Shown here piece after piece: positions 53,438 through 63,900 of a DNA stretch of 64,000 bases. Source of the stretch: Candidatus Polarisedimenticolia bacterium. GTDB taxonomy: Bacteria > Acidobacteriota > Polarisedimenticolia > Gp22-AA2. The notes under the pieces were generated by a model. The model saw nothing but the letters and a program-made list of their open reading frames with translations. It was not told the origin of the DNA and made no database searches. The stretch's first letter is position 1; the number at the start of each line of letters is the position of its first letter. The DNA is taken from positions 1-64,000 of the forward strand of contig DASYUH010000004.1 of NCBI GenBank assembly GCA_036001465.1. The letters are read 5' to 3'. The translations under genes and the position numbers were made by a program.

Positions 53438-54195
53438 GCCCGATGGGGCGGGCCGCCCTCGTCACCGTGCTCCTGGGCCTGTCTCCGGGCCCCGGAGCGC
53501 AGGACATGAAGCGGCCGGAGGAGCAGCTGGCGGCGATCTACAGCCTGAAAGTGCAGCTGGAGATCGAGCAGCGGCGGCTGGACGATGCGTTGCAGCGCCA
53601 CACGGAGCAGGCGCGGGCCCGTGAGGACGCCCGGAGCCGCCTGCAGCGCCTCTACGGCGAGCTCGACGCCATGGTGGAGGGCCGGGCCGAGGGGGACGCG
53701 GATCTGATCCAGGCCCGTGAGGACGACATCCGGAGGACCGAGCAGGAGCTCGCGGCCCTGAGCGACGAGACCCGCCGCGTGCGCGAGACCATCCGCGACG
53801 CGCACGTGCGCATCGAGCTCTTGGGCGAACGAATCGGCCGTCTGAGAAAGACGCTGCCGTCCGACACCGAGTCGCTGACCGGGGCGTGGGACGTGAGCTA
53901 TCTCCCGAGCGGGGACAAGGGGGTCTTCATGCTCCGGCAGTCCGGCACGCTTCTGGTCGGCGAGTACACCCTGGAAGGGGGATGGAAGGGAAGCCTGCAG
54001 GGGACGTTCGTGGACGGCAAGGTGCTCCTGCACCGTATCGATTCGAAGCTCGGAAGGTCCTCCGACCTCGAGGGGACCCTGGCGCCCGATGGCCGCACGC
54101 TCCGCGGCAGCTGGCAGAGCTACATCCTGTCGGGGGGACAGCCGACGAACGGGTCGTGGATCGCCAGAAAACGGCAGGAAAAATCCGAGCCATAA
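53434..54195 (+). CDS. Exported coiled-coil protein with a C-terminal beta domain
   Basis: A 253-residue protein not recognised as a named family. A likely signal peptide (about 1-22, GRAALVTVLLGLSPGPGAQ) is followed by a long coiled coil (about 30-145, rich in Glu/Arg/Leu heptads). The C-terminal region (about 148-253) has repeated short strands with W-x-G-x-L patterns (LTGAWDVSYLPSGDKGVF, GTLLVGEYTLEGGWKGSLQGTF, RGSWQSYIL). It may be a calycin-like barrel. It overlaps the Asd-like gene by four bases. Confidence 0.6.
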   Translation: MSPMGRAALVTVLLGLSPGPGAQDMKRPEEQLAAIYSLKVQLEIEQRRLDDALQRHTEQARAREDARSRLQRLYGELDAMVEGRAEGDADLIQAREDDIRRTEQELAALSDETRRVRETIRDAHVRIELLGERIGRLRKTLPSDTESLTGAWDVSYLPSGDKGVFMLRQSGTLLVGEYTLEGGWKGSLQGTFVDGKVLLHRIDSKLGRSSDLEGTLAPDGRTLRGSWQSYILSGGQPTNGSWIARKRQEKSEP

Positions 54196-54199
54196 CATC

Positions 54200-54230
54200 A
54201 GGAGCCCGCCCCATCCTCGGACCGGCTCCT
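54200..54230. terminator. Hairpin between convergent genes
   Basis: AGGAGCC (54200-54206) pairs with GGCTCCT (54224-54230) in the 47-base gap between the coiled-coil gene and the VWFA gene. No U-tract. Confidence 0.4.
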
Positions 54231-54242
54231 CGAAGCGCCCTC

Positions 54243-56378
54243 TCAGCTCCCCTCGCGGGAGTCCGGGCCGCCGCGCTTGGCCGTCAGACGGAACGGGATC
54301 GACCCGAGGTCCGATCCGCCGCCATCTCCCTTGACCGCCAGGATGTAATCGCCCGCCGGGAGGCCCTCCGTCGGCAGGTCCACCTTGATGCTCCCCGGGG
54401 CCGGCCCCTTCCCGCCGTCCTGGCCCAGGACGTCCTGCGGAACAGGGATGCTGCGCAAGACCTTGTCGCCCCCCCTGATCTCGATCCGGACTCCGGTGGT
54501 CCGCTCCCGCCGCTCCAGCCGGAAGCCGGACGCCAGGAGCTCTCCGACCGCAAAGGTGGATTTGAGTGCGGGCCCCGTCCGGAAGTCGCTCACCTCCCCG
54601 GGGGACGCCTCCGGCGACCCGGCCGGCGGCACCTCCACCCACAGGCTCCTCTCGTCCAGTGAGTAGATGGACAGCCCCACCACGTCGGTGAGCTCTCCCG
54701 CCGGCCGGACGGACTGGCGGGCGGCACCGAGCGTGCCGCCGCCGAGGTCCGAGACCACCGCAGTGACCGTCTGCGCACCGCGAGGGAGGAGGGCGCGACT
54801 GTAGAAGTCCACGCCGGGCAGCTGCGCGCCGCGGTCGCGCCCGGGGGCGATTCGCACCTGGCGGGCCGTGCGCAGCGTCTCGCGGCCGCTCTCGTCGATG
54901 GCCACGAACCCGACCTCGAGGCGTGCGACAGGGCCCTCGGGCCCGGGCACCAGGAGCGCCCGACCGGGAGGCAGGTGAATGACCAGGTCGACCACCCGGC
55001 TGCCCCCGTCCCCCGGGCCGGCGATGGCGCTGATCTCGATCCCCATCTCGGTGTACAGCTCGGGAAGCAGGTAGGCCGCCTCGAGCGTGCGCGCCCGGGC
55101 CTGCTGCGGCAGAAGTCGCGTGAAGCCCCGGCGCCAGCGCAGCCGGGCGCCGCTCCGCTTCACGCGCAGCTGCACCGTGTGAAACTGGCCATCGGGCTGG
55201 CCCTCAGGGGCGTAGCCGACCAGGTAATAGCTCCGGCTGGCGGCCTCGGCCTCGACCAGCCCCCGGTGGAGATCGTTGGACGTGGACGACGTACCCCCGG
55301 TCTGCAGCGCCATGGTCGCCAGCGTATTGCCGCGGCGCGAGGCGCGTTGCCCCTCCAGGGCCCCGACGGCGAGCCCGGTCGTCTGGACGCTGTGCAGAGT
55401 GACGCCGGCGGCGGCGGCTTCGTGCGCCAGCTGCTTGATCTCGAGAGACAGATCGAACGCCGCAGCGCGCGTCATGACGTTGCCAGTCGGGGCCATCTGC
55501 GCCACGCGCTCGAAGTAATCCGCGCACGGGTTCTCCGGAACGCCGTCCCCCATGAACAGGATCGCCTTGTAGCCGGGATAAGGGGCCAGGGAGTCCACCA
55601 GTGTCTTGAGCGCGGTGAGGACCGCGCGCATCTTCGGCGTCTCCTCCTGGGCATACGACGTGGCCAGGAGCATCGCCTGCATCTCCTTCGGCTGTCCCGG
55701 GGGACCATTGCCCGACATGAGCTGACGAAACTCCCGATCGTGATCCGCCGTCTCGCTCGCGAAATCGGAATGTCGCACGGGATCGGCGAGGCTCGCCTCG
55801 ATCGCCTGCTTGAGCACCGCCCGGTCGGTCGTGAAGTCCTGAAGGACCCGCAGCTTCCGGTCATAGGACGCCAGAGCGACCTGGTCGTCGGGCGCGAGGC
55901 CCGAGGTCAGGAAGCGCCCCGCGGCCTGTCGGGCCTGGGTGAGGTTCTGGTAGGAGGACGTTCCGTCCTCGAAAAACAGGATGAAATGGCGCGGGTGCCG
56001 CTGACCCGGCTCGAGCCCCGGCTCGCCTCCGGCCGCCGCCCGCTCCGGGCCGGGAACGGGCGCTCCGGGCGGCGCGGCGGCGCGCCTGAACTCGAGGGAG
56101 GCGATCGGCTTGGGGTGGCTGTCCACCCGCAGGGAGAAGTCGTCCACGCCCAGCCCCTCGATCGCCCGGCCGCTGCTGTCGGTGACGTACGCCTCGATCA
56201 GGACCAGCTCGACGGTCGCCCGTTCGATCAGGGGAGCCACGGGGTGCGTCGGGTCCTTCTCCGGCGGCGCGGCGGAGAAGCCTGCCGCCCCGGGACGGGC
56301 CAGCGCGATCGCAGCGGCCAGGAGCCAGACCGCGCATTCGGCCGGGACGCGCGGCCGGGGCTTGCGGTTCGCAGACAT
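54243..56378 (-). CDS. Acidobacteriota-type VWFA domain protein, exported
   Basis: A 711-residue protein. Signal peptide about 1-32. An N-terminal conserved segment (ELVLIEAYVTDSSGRAIEGLGVDDFSLRVDS) followed by a VWA fold (about 125-340; HFILFFEDGTSSYQNLTQARQAAGRF, AILFMGDGVPENPC) is typical of the VWFA-related Acidobacterial family. The MIDAS is D-G-T-S-S instead of D-x-S-x-S. The remaining C-terminal part (about 400-711) is beta-rich, without a named domain. Such proteins are numerous in Acidobacteriota and their function is unknown. This gene is the best taxonomic marker of part B. Ribosome site gggagaa precedes ATG 56378. Confidence 0.82.
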   Translation of the reverse strand: MSANRKPRPRVPAECAVWLLAAAIALARPGAAGFSAAPPEKDPTHPVAPLIERATVELVLIEAYVTDSSGRAIEGLGVDDFSLRVDSHPKPIASLEFRRAAAPPGAPVPGPERAAAGGEPGLEPGQRHPRHFILFFEDGTSSYQNLTQARQAAGRFLTSGLAPDDQVALASYDRKLRVLQDFTTDRAVLKQAIEASLADPVRHSDFASETADHDREFRQLMSGNGPPGQPKEMQAMLLATSYAQEETPKMRAVLTALKTLVDSLAPYPGYKAILFMGDGVPENPCADYFERVAQMAPTGNVMTRAAAFDLSLEIKQLAHEAAAAGVTLHSVQTTGLAVGALEGQRASRRGNTLATMALQTGGTSSTSNDLHRGLVEAEAASRSYYLVGYAPEGQPDGQFHTVQLRVKRSGARLRWRRGFTRLLPQQARARTLEAAYLLPELYTEMGIEISAIAGPGDGGSRVVDLVIHLPPGRALLVPGPEGPVARLEVGFVAIDESGRETLRTARQVRIAPGRDRGAQLPGVDFYSRALLPRGAQTVTAVVSDLGGGTLGAARQSVRPAGELTDVVGLSIYSLDERSLWVEVPPAGSPEASPGEVSDFRTGPALKSTFAVGELLASGFRLERRERTTGVRIEIRGGDKVLRSIPVPQDVLGQDGGKGPAPGSIKVDLPTEGLPAGDYILAVKGDGGGSDLGSIPFRLTAKRGGPDSREGS

Positions 56379-56423
56379 GGAGGTTCTCCCGGGAATGGAC
56401 GGCTCCCATTATCCACCCGTTTC

Positions 56424-56453
56424 TTGATTTGTCGTACCGGGGCGCTGTACGAT
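56424..56453 (+). promoter_or_regulatory. Sigma-70-type promoter for the lol-clpC-bamA operon
   Basis: TTGATT (56424-56429), an 18-base spacer and TACGAT (56448-56453) preceded by TG. It gives a leader of about 25 bases before the lolC/E gene. Confidence 0.55.
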
Positions 56454-56482
56454 CACGCGCCTTCTAGGAGCCTCCGCCCTCC

Positions 56483-57721
56483 ATGTCCTACCCGCTGTTC
56501 ATCGCCAGGCGCTACCTGATGGCGCAGCGCAAGCAGGCGATCATCTATGTCATCTCCCTCATCTCGGTCCTCGGGGTCATCGTCGGGGTGGCCGCGCTGG
56601 TCGTGGTCCTGGCGCTGATGACCGGGTTCCAGGACCAGATCCAGGCGAAAATCTTCGGAGCGAACGCCCACCTCACGGTGTTCTCCGGGATGAACGGCCG
56701 CCCGCTCGACGTGCCGGCGACCCTGTCCCGGCTGACGAAGTGCGAGCCGATTCTGGCCGCCGCGCCGGTCATCTACGAGAAGGGGATGGCGCTGAGCGAG
56801 CTGAATGCCTCGGGCGCCGCCGTCCTGATCAAGGGGGTCGAACCGGCCGTCGAGCGTTCGATCACCGACCTGGGGGCGCAGGTGCGCGGTGATCTCGGCA
56901 TCCTGTCGCTGCCCGGACGGGAGGGGCGCGATCGGGCGATCCTCGGCAAGGACCTGGCGCTCAACCTGGGGGTGGGACCGGGCGACGTGGTGCGGGTGAT
57001 CATCGCGCAGGCGAGCGTCTCGCCGTTCCTCACGGTGCCGAGGAGCCGCGAGTTCGAAGTCGCGGGCGTGGCCGACGCCGGCTTCTACGACTACGACAGC
57101 AGCCGCGTCTACATCGCGCTCGATGCCGCCCGGAGGTTCATGGGTCTGTCCCCCCTCCAGGCGACGGCGATCGAGGCGCGCGTGCGGGATCCGCGCCGCG
57201 TCCAGGAGGCCTCGCGCGCCGTCCAGGCCAAGCTGGGCAGCGCCTACTACGTGAACGACCTCATCCGGATGAACCGCACCTTCTTCTCGGCCCTGCGGCT
57301 CGAGAAGCTGGGCATGTCGATCGCCATCGGCCTGATCGTCCTGGTCGCGGCGCTCAACATCATCTCGATTCTCGTTCTCATGGTGATGGAAAAGGTGCGC
57401 GACATCGGCGTGCTCGTGGCCATGGGGGCGGCCCCCGGGGGCATCCGGCGCATCTTCCTGTTCCAGGGGCTGATCATCGCCATGGTGGGAACCGCGGCGG
57501 GGATCGTGCTCGGGGTGGCGCTCGCCTGGCTCCTCGATCGCTACCGCCTGGTCAGCCTGCCGGTCGACGTCTATTTCATCCCCTACGTGCCGTTCCACAT
57601 CCGCCCGCTCGACGTGGCGATGGTCGCCGTCCTGACCGTGGGCGTGTCGTTCCTCGCCACCCTGTACCCTTCGTGGCGGGCCGCGCGGCTCGATCCGTCC
57701 GAGGCGCTGCGCTATGAGTAG
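56483..57721 (+). CDS. lolC: Lipoprotein-releasing system permease LolC/LolE
   Basis: A 412-residue permease with the MacB/FtsX fold: helix 1 at about 22-46, a periplasmic domain (about 50-265), and three helices at about 275-305, 320-350 and 370-400. It starts FIARRYLMAQRKQAIIYVISLIS, typical of LolC/E. It works with LolD to pass lipoproteins to LolA. Only one permease gene is present, so it may form a homodimer (LolF-like). It overlaps lolD by eight bases. Confidence 0.92.
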   Translation: MSYPLFIARRYLMAQRKQAIIYVISLISVLGVIVGVAALVVVLALMTGFQDQIQAKIFGANAHLTVFSGMNGRPLDVPATLSRLTKCEPILAAAPVIYEKGMALSELNASGAAVLIKGVEPAVERSITDLGAQVRGDLGILSLPGREGRDRAILGKDLALNLGVGPGDVVRVIIAQASVSPFLTVPRSREFEVAGVADAGFYDYDSSRVYIALDAARRFMGLSPLQATAIEARVRDPRRVQEASRAVQAKLGSAYYVNDLIRMNRTFFSALRLEKLGMSIAIGLIVLVAALNIISILVLMVMEKVRDIGVLVAMGAAPGGIRRIFLFQGLIIAMVGTAAGIVLGVALAWLLDRYRLVSLPVDVYFIPYVPFHIRPLDVAMVAVLTVGVSFLATLYPSWRAARLDPSEALRYE

Positions 57722-58454
57722 GGACGCCGCCGAGCCCATCCTGCGCTGCGCCGGGCTCTGCAAGTCGTTCGGGCCCGAGGGCCGGAGGGTCGAGGTCCTG
57801 CGCGGGCTCGACCTGGCGGTGGGGCGGGGAGACATGGTCGCCGTCCTGGGCGAGTCCGGTACCGGGAAGACGACCCTTCTCCACCTGGTGGGCGCCATCG
57901 ACCGGCCCGACGCCGGGACCATCCTGTTCCGCGGACGGGACATCGCGGCGGCCGCGCCCCAGGACCGCGCCGTCTACCGCAACCGCGATCTCGGCTTCGT
58001 GTTCCAGCTGCACCACCTCCTGCCGGAATTCAGCGCCGTGGAGAACGCCATGATGCCGCTCCTGATCCGGGGGGAGGACCGCAGGAGGGCGCGGGATCGG
58101 GCTCTCGCCCTGCTTCAAGATCTGGGCCTGCGCGACTGCGCCGATCGGCGGCCGTCCGAGCTGTCGGGCGGGGAGCAGCAGAGGGTCGCCATCGCCCGCG
58201 CCATCGCCGGCTCCCCGGCCCTCCTGCTGGCCGACGAGCCGACGGGCAACCTGGACGAACGGAACGCCGAGGTCGTCTTCTCTCTCCTGTCCGACCTGCA
58301 CCGGCGGCGCGGCATGACCACCCTGTTCGTCACCCACAGTGCCCGCCTTGCCGGAAAGTGCAGTCGAATCCTCAGGATGGAGCACGGTTTCTTGACGGAT
58401 CCGGTGGGCAGCCGGTACAATGTGGAGGCTTCGACCACGCAGGTACCCGGCTAA
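57714..58454 (+). CDS. lolD: Lipoprotein-releasing system ATPase LolD
   Basis: A 246-residue ABC ATPase: Walker A GESGTGKTT, VFQLHHLLPEF, signature LSGGEQQR, Walker B LLLADEPTGNLD. FQLHHLLPEFSAVENAMMPLL is the LolD-specific stretch. The ribosome site and start lie inside the end of the permease gene. Confidence 0.94.
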   Translation: MSRDAAEPILRCAGLCKSFGPEGRRVEVLRGLDLAVGRGDMVAVLGESGTGKTTLLHLVGAIDRPDAGTILFRGRDIAAAAPQDRAVYRNRDLGFVFQLHHLLPEFSAVENAMMPLLIRGEDRRRARDRALALLQDLGLRDCADRRPSELSGGEQQRVAIARAIAGSPALLLADEPTGNLDERNAEVVFSLLSDLHRRRGMTTLFVTHSARLAGKCSRILRMEHGFLTDPVGSRYNVEASTTQVPG

Positions 58455-58494
58455 AATCGAACGGGCGGGACGAAGGCGATCGGGCGGACCCCGA

Positions 58495-60918
58495 ATGTTT
58501 GAAAAGTATACGGAGAAGGCCAAGAAGGTCCTGTTTCTCGCCCGCTACGAGGCCAGCCAGATGGGGAGCAAGGTGATCGGCTCCGAGCACCTGCTCCTCG
58601 GCCTGATCAAAGAGGGCGACGACCTGGTCCGGGACCTGTTCGGCCGATCGGGCGTGAACCTCGAGCTCCTGCGCGCCGAGCTGGAGGCGCGCGGCCCGAG
58701 CGGCGAGAAGCAGGCCGCCCCGATCGAGATCCCCTTCAGCGAAGAGACGAAGAAGATCCTCGCCTGCGCCGAGGAGGAGGCGGAGCGGCTCCTCCACCCC
58801 TACGTCAGCGACGAGCACATCCTTCTGGGACTCCTGCGGGTGGAGGACTCGGCCGCCGGCCGCATGCTGGCCGAGAAAGGGATGCGACTGTACGCGCTGC
58901 GCGAGGACACGGTCGCGGTCTGGAAGCAGCGGGCGCTGCCGAAGAAGGTCAAGGAGACGCCGTTCCTCAACGAGTTCTCGCGCGATCTCGCGGACATGGC
59001 GGCCCGCCAGGTGTTCGACCCGCTCATCGGCCGGGAGAACGAGCTGCAGCGGATGATCCAGGTGCTGTCGAGGCGGCGGAAGAACTCGATCGTGCTGCTG
59101 GGAGAGCCGGGCGTCGGCAAGACGGCCCTGGTCGAGGGCCTGGCGCAGCGCATCTCCGAAGGCAGCGTGCCGGTCTCGCTGTCGCGCAAGCGCATCCTGG
59201 CCCTGGACCTGTGCCTGATCGTCGCGGGGACGAAATACCGCGGCCAGTTCGAGGAGCGCCTCAAGGGAATCATCTCGGAGATCATCGGCAACGAAGACAT
59301 CATCATCTTCATCGACGAGATCCACTCGCTGATCGGCGCCGGATCGGCCGAGGGGTCGCTCGACGCGGCCAGCATCATCAAGCCGGCGCTGTCGCGCGGC
59401 GAGGTGCAGTGCATCGGCGCGACCACTCCGAAGGACTACCACCGCTATATCGAGAAGGACCGCGCGCTGGTGCGCCGCTTCCAGCCGATCCGGCTCCATC
59501 CGCCGACGGAGGAGGAGACCCTCCTCGTCCTGCGCGGCATCCGCGAGCGCTACGAGAAGTTCCACCAGGTGCGCTACTCGGACGGGAGCCTGCGCACCGC
59601 CGTGACCCTCTCCAACCGGTACATCACCGACCGTTTCCTGCCCGACAAGGCGATCGACGTCATCGACGAGGCCGGGGCCCGCGTCAAGCTGCGACGGCGC
59701 ATGAACTATCGCGAAATTCGCGATCTGGAGAAGGAGATCGAGCGCGCCGTCAGCAGCATGAAGAGCTTCCTGTTCCGGAAGGACTTCGAGAAGGCGGTGC
59801 GGCAGCACGACGAGGAAATCGCCCTGCGCAGGAAATACGACGAGTTCAAGCTGCGCGAGGAGGAGGAGCGCCGCGCGGTCCTCGAGGTCGCGCAGGAGGA
59901 CATCGAGGAGGTCATCTCCAAGTGGACCGGCATTCCGATCTCCTCCGTGAAGAAGGAGGAGGCCGAGAGGCTCCTCAAGATGGAGGAGTTTCTCCACAGG
60001 CGGATCGTCGGGCAGAGCGAGGCGATCTCCGCCCTGGCCCGGGCCACGAGGCGCCAGCGCGCCGGCCTGAAGAACCCGCTCCGGCCGGTCGGTTCCTTCA
60101 TCTTCCTGGGGCCGACCGGGGTCGGCAAGACCGAGGTGGCCAAGGGGCTGGCCGAATTCCTGTTCGGGGACGAGAAGTCGCTCGTCCGGTTCGACATGTC
60201 GGAGTACATGGAGAAGCACGCCATCGCCAAGATGATCGGGTCCCCCCCGGGGTACATCGGCTACGAGGAGGGCGGGCAGCTCACGGAGAAGGTCAAGCGA
60301 CGGCCCTACAGCGTGGTCCTCCTGGACGAAATCGAGAAGGCCCACCCGGACGTGCTCAACGTGCTGCTCCAGGTCCTGGAGGACGGGCAGATCACCGACG
60401 CCTTCGGGGACAGCATCGACTTCAAGAACGGCCTGGTGGTCATGACCTCCAACATCGGATCGAACCTGATCATGAAGTCCCGCACCATGGGTTTCCGCGA
60501 TCCCGGCGATCGCGAGCGCAGCTACCGCGAGCGCCGGGAAGTCGTCCTGAAGGAAGTGAAGACGGCCCTGAACCCCGAGTTCATCAACCGCGTCGACGAG
60601 ATCATCGTGTTCGACGCGCTGTCGGACGACGACCTGCTGGCGATCGCGCGACTGATGATCAGCCAGCTCAATGCCAGCCTGGCCGATCGGGGGATGCGGC
60701 TGACGCTGACCGACGAGGCGTACCGCTGGCTCATCGACACCACGTGCAGCGATCGTTCCTACGGCGCGCGCCCGCTCCGCCGTGCCATCCAGAAGAACAT
60801 TGAGGATGTCCTGTCGGAGAATCTCATTCTCGGGAAATTTCCCGAGAACGGGGAGATCGAGATCTTCGTCGATCAGGAGAAGCTGGCGTTCCGGGAACCG
60901 ATCCAGGCCGCCCGCTGA
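58495..60918 (+). CDS. clpC: ClpC-type AAA+ unfoldase
   Basis: An 807-residue Clp/Hsp100 protein. Two Clp-N repeats cover about 1-140 (MFEKYTEKAKKVLFLARYEA, GSEHLLLGLI). AAA-1 has Walker A GEPGVGKT near residue 205, the linker has a UVR-like motif (FEKAVRQHDEEIALRRKYDEFK), and AAA-2 has GPTGVGKTE near residue 543 and GYEEGGQLTEKV. The short linker and the UVR-like motif favour ClpC over ClpB. I did not see a clear ClpP-binding IGF-type loop, so the partner protease is open. It sits between lolD and bamA, which is unusual. Confidence 0.88.
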   Translation: MFEKYTEKAKKVLFLARYEASQMGSKVIGSEHLLLGLIKEGDDLVRDLFGRSGVNLELLRAELEARGPSGEKQAAPIEIPFSEETKKILACAEEEAERLLHPYVSDEHILLGLLRVEDSAAGRMLAEKGMRLYALREDTVAVWKQRALPKKVKETPFLNEFSRDLADMAARQVFDPLIGRENELQRMIQVLSRRRKNSIVLLGEPGVGKTALVEGLAQRISEGSVPVSLSRKRILALDLCLIVAGTKYRGQFEERLKGIISEIIGNEDIIIFIDEIHSLIGAGSAEGSLDAASIIKPALSRGEVQCIGATTPKDYHRYIEKDRALVRRFQPIRLHPPTEEETLLVLRGIRERYEKFHQVRYSDGSLRTAVTLSNRYITDRFLPDKAIDVIDEAGARVKLRRRMNYREIRDLEKEIERAVSSMKSFLFRKDFEKAVRQHDEEIALRRKYDEFKLREEEERRAVLEVAQEDIEEVISKWTGIPISSVKKEEAERLLKMEEFLHRRIVGQSEAISALARATRRQRAGLKNPLRPVGSFIFLGPTGVGKTEVAKGLAEFLFGDEKSLVRFDMSEYMEKHAIAKMIGSPPGYIGYEEGGQLTEKVKRRPYSVVLLDEIEKAHPDVLNVLLQVLEDGQITDAFGDSIDFKNGLVVMTSNIGSNLIMKSRTMGFRDPGDRERSYRERREVVLKEVKTALNPEFINRVDEIIVFDALSDDDLLAIARLMISQLNASLADRGMRLTLTDEAYRWLIDTTCSDRSYGARPLRRAIQKNIEDVLSENLILGKFPENGEIEIFVDQEKLAFREPIQAAR

Positions 60919-60973
60919 TACCGCTTCCCGCCCCAATCGCACGGCCACGGCTTCGCCTCGCGTAGGAGCCCGC

Positions 60974-63900
60974 GTGTTCGTCTGGTCCATGACGTCCGCC
61001 CGCCTCTGTGCCTGGGGACTCGCCCTGCTGATCGGGTCGGCGGCGCCCCTGGCGTCGCCCGCATCCGGGTCAGCGCCCGCCGGCGCCCCCCCGATCTCGG
61101 AGGAGCCCGCACCCGCTCCGACACCGGCACCGACGCCTGCACCGACTCCCGCGCCGACGCCCGCCCCGGAGCCGCCCGCGGCGCAGGCTCCGCCCGGGTC
61201 CGGCGGGGCCCCCGCCGCGCAGGCGCCTGCCGGATCCCCGGCGCCCGGGGAGACGCCCGCGGACAGGGAGGAGCCGCAGGGCGCGCCGCAGTCCGGCCGG
61301 GGGACCATCGGCCGGATCGTCGTCGACGGGAACGCCCGTGTCTCCGACAGCGCCTTCTTCAACAGCCTGAAGCTCAAGACGGGGGAGCCTTATGACGAGG
61401 GGGCGATCCAGGACGAATTCCGGCGCCTCTGGGACCTCGGACTGTTCGACGACATCAACGTGGAATCGCGCCGCAGGGAAGGGGACGTCTATGACGTGAT
61501 CTTCCACGTGCGGGACCGGCCGCTGGTCGGCACGATCTCCTTCGTGGGCATGAAGGCGGTGACGGAGGCGAACATCCAGGAGAGGCTCAACCAGGCGAAG
61601 GCGGAGATCCGTCGCGGCCAGCCGGTGGACTTCTCGCTCCTGCGCAAGGCCGAGGCGGCGATCACCCAGCTCCTGGCGGAGAAGGGGTATCTCGAGGCGC
61701 GCGTCCGCGCGCGCCTGACGCCATCCGGCCAGGGGCAGCGCGAGGTGACCTTCGACATCCGCGAGGGGTCGAAGACGAAGATCAAGGAGATCGACTTCAC
61801 GGGCAACCACCTCTTCACGAATCGCCGCCTGCGCAAGATGCTGAAGCTGACCAAGCAGGCGTTCTGGCTGACGGGCTGGGCGTCCTCGAAGACGCTGTAT
61901 CACCCCGCCAAGTTCGACCAGGACTCCGAGAACATCCGCACGGCGTACAAGAGCGTGGGCCACCTGGACGTGGCGATCCAGCCGGAGATTGTCGATCTGG
62001 TGCCCCGGGGAAAATCCGCCGGCCGGAAGGGGAAGGGGGGCGGGCAAGCGACGGCGGGCGGCCCCACGGACGTCGTGGAGGCCGACCAGGAGGAGGACGA
62101 GCCCGAGCCGGTCGCGCCGCCCCCTCCTCCGCCCGGCGAGACCGAGAAGCAGCGGAAGAAGCGGGTCAAGACCGAGGAGAAGGCGCGGCGCAAACGCGAC
62201 AAGAGACCCAAGAAGTGGGTGAAGCTCACCGTGCCGATCGAGGAGGGGCTGCAGTACAGGGTCGGCAAGATGGCGATCGAGGGGAACAGCGTGTTCAGCG
62301 AGCCCGAGATCCTGGCGCGCGTGCCGTTGCGTCCCGGCATGGTGTTCAACGACTCCGCCCTCAAGTACGGCACCAAGCGGCTGGAGGAGGACTACGGCGA
62401 GCGCGGCTATTTCTACGTGTCGATCGATCCGCGGGTGGAGAAGCGCGATCAGGTGGCCGACCTGACCCTGACGGTCACCGAGGACAAGAAGTATTTCGTC
62501 AATCGCATCGAGTTCTCCGGCAACACCACGACGCGCGACGGTGTCCTGCGGCGCGAGGTGCCGCTGGGGGAGACGGATCTGTTCAACGTGCGCCGGCTGC
62601 GCCTCGGCATCCGCAAGATCGCCCAGCTCGGCTACTTCCAGGTCGGCGACGATCCGGTGGTCAAGCCGGAGGGACAGACGGACCGGGTCGACGTCGAGGT
62701 GCAGGGGACGGAGTCCAGCCGCAACGAGATCCAGGTGGGGGGCGGCGTGTCGGGCCTCGAGGGGGGGTTCTTCCAGGCCTCCTACTCCACCCGCAACTTC
62801 CTGGGGAGGGGGGAGATCTTCTCCGCGTACATCCAGACGGGAACGCGCGCCAACCGCTACTCTCTCAATTTCACCGAGCCCTGGTTCATGGGCCGGCCCT
62901 GGACGCTGGGCTTCTCCCTGTTCAAGCGGCAGACCGACTATGTCGGGTTCCGTCAGATCGGCAGCGGCGGCACCGTCTCCCTGGGGCGCCTGCTCGGCGC
63001 GTTCAGCCGTTTCGACGTGGCTTACGGGTTCGAGACGGTGGACCTGGTGACGAGCCAGGCGGGATTCCCGGTCAACCGCCGGAACAGCTCGACCAGCAGC
63101 GTCACCACCCTCTACACCATGGACACGCGCAACAATTTCTTCCGGCCGACCCGGGGGTTCCGGCTGCAGGGGAGCTTCGAGTATGCCGGAGGCCCTCTCG
63201 GAGGGGACAACTACTTCAGGAAGCCGCGCCTGGACGGCACGCTGTACCTGCCGGGGTTCATGCGCAAGCACTACATCGGCCTGAACGCGTCCTATGGGCG
63301 CGTGACGCCGTTCGGCGGCCGGGTCGTGCCGGTCTACGAGCGCTACTTCCTGGGCGGTGAACGGAGCCTGCGGGTGTTCCGCACGCGGGAGGTGAGCCCG
63401 GCCCGGCGCGACCTCGACGTCAACAACAACGGTTTCATCGACGTGCCGGAGGACGCCGGTCCGGACGGCGTCTTCGAGGGATGCGAGGACCTGAACGGCA
63501 ACGGCAAGCAGGACGCCAACGAGCCCGATCGGGGCAACTGTCTGCTCGATCCGTCCGAGGACCAGAACCACAACGGCGTGCTCGACAACGAGGACCTGAA
63601 TCACAACGGCATCCTGGATCCGGGCGAGGACCTGAACGGCAACGGCCTGCTCGACGTCGAGGACGCCAACGGCAACGGGCGGCTCGACCTGGGGGAGGAC
63701 CGCCCGGACGGCTCCTGGACCGCCTTCTGCCCGGCGGACGACCTCAACATGGACGGCCAGAACAATGATGGAGGGGTTGATAACGGCAACTGCCGGCTCG
63801 ATCCGGGGGAGGACACCAACGGCGACGGCGTGTTCGGAACGGTCTTCCCCGGCGGCAACCAGTTCCTGCTGTTCAACGCCGAGTACACGATTCCCCTGGC

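Noticed and set aside
58372-61377. A 1000-codon open frame on the minus strand opposite clpC and the start of bamA
   Set aside because: It is antisense to the intact clpC gene and has no recognisable domain or ribosome site.
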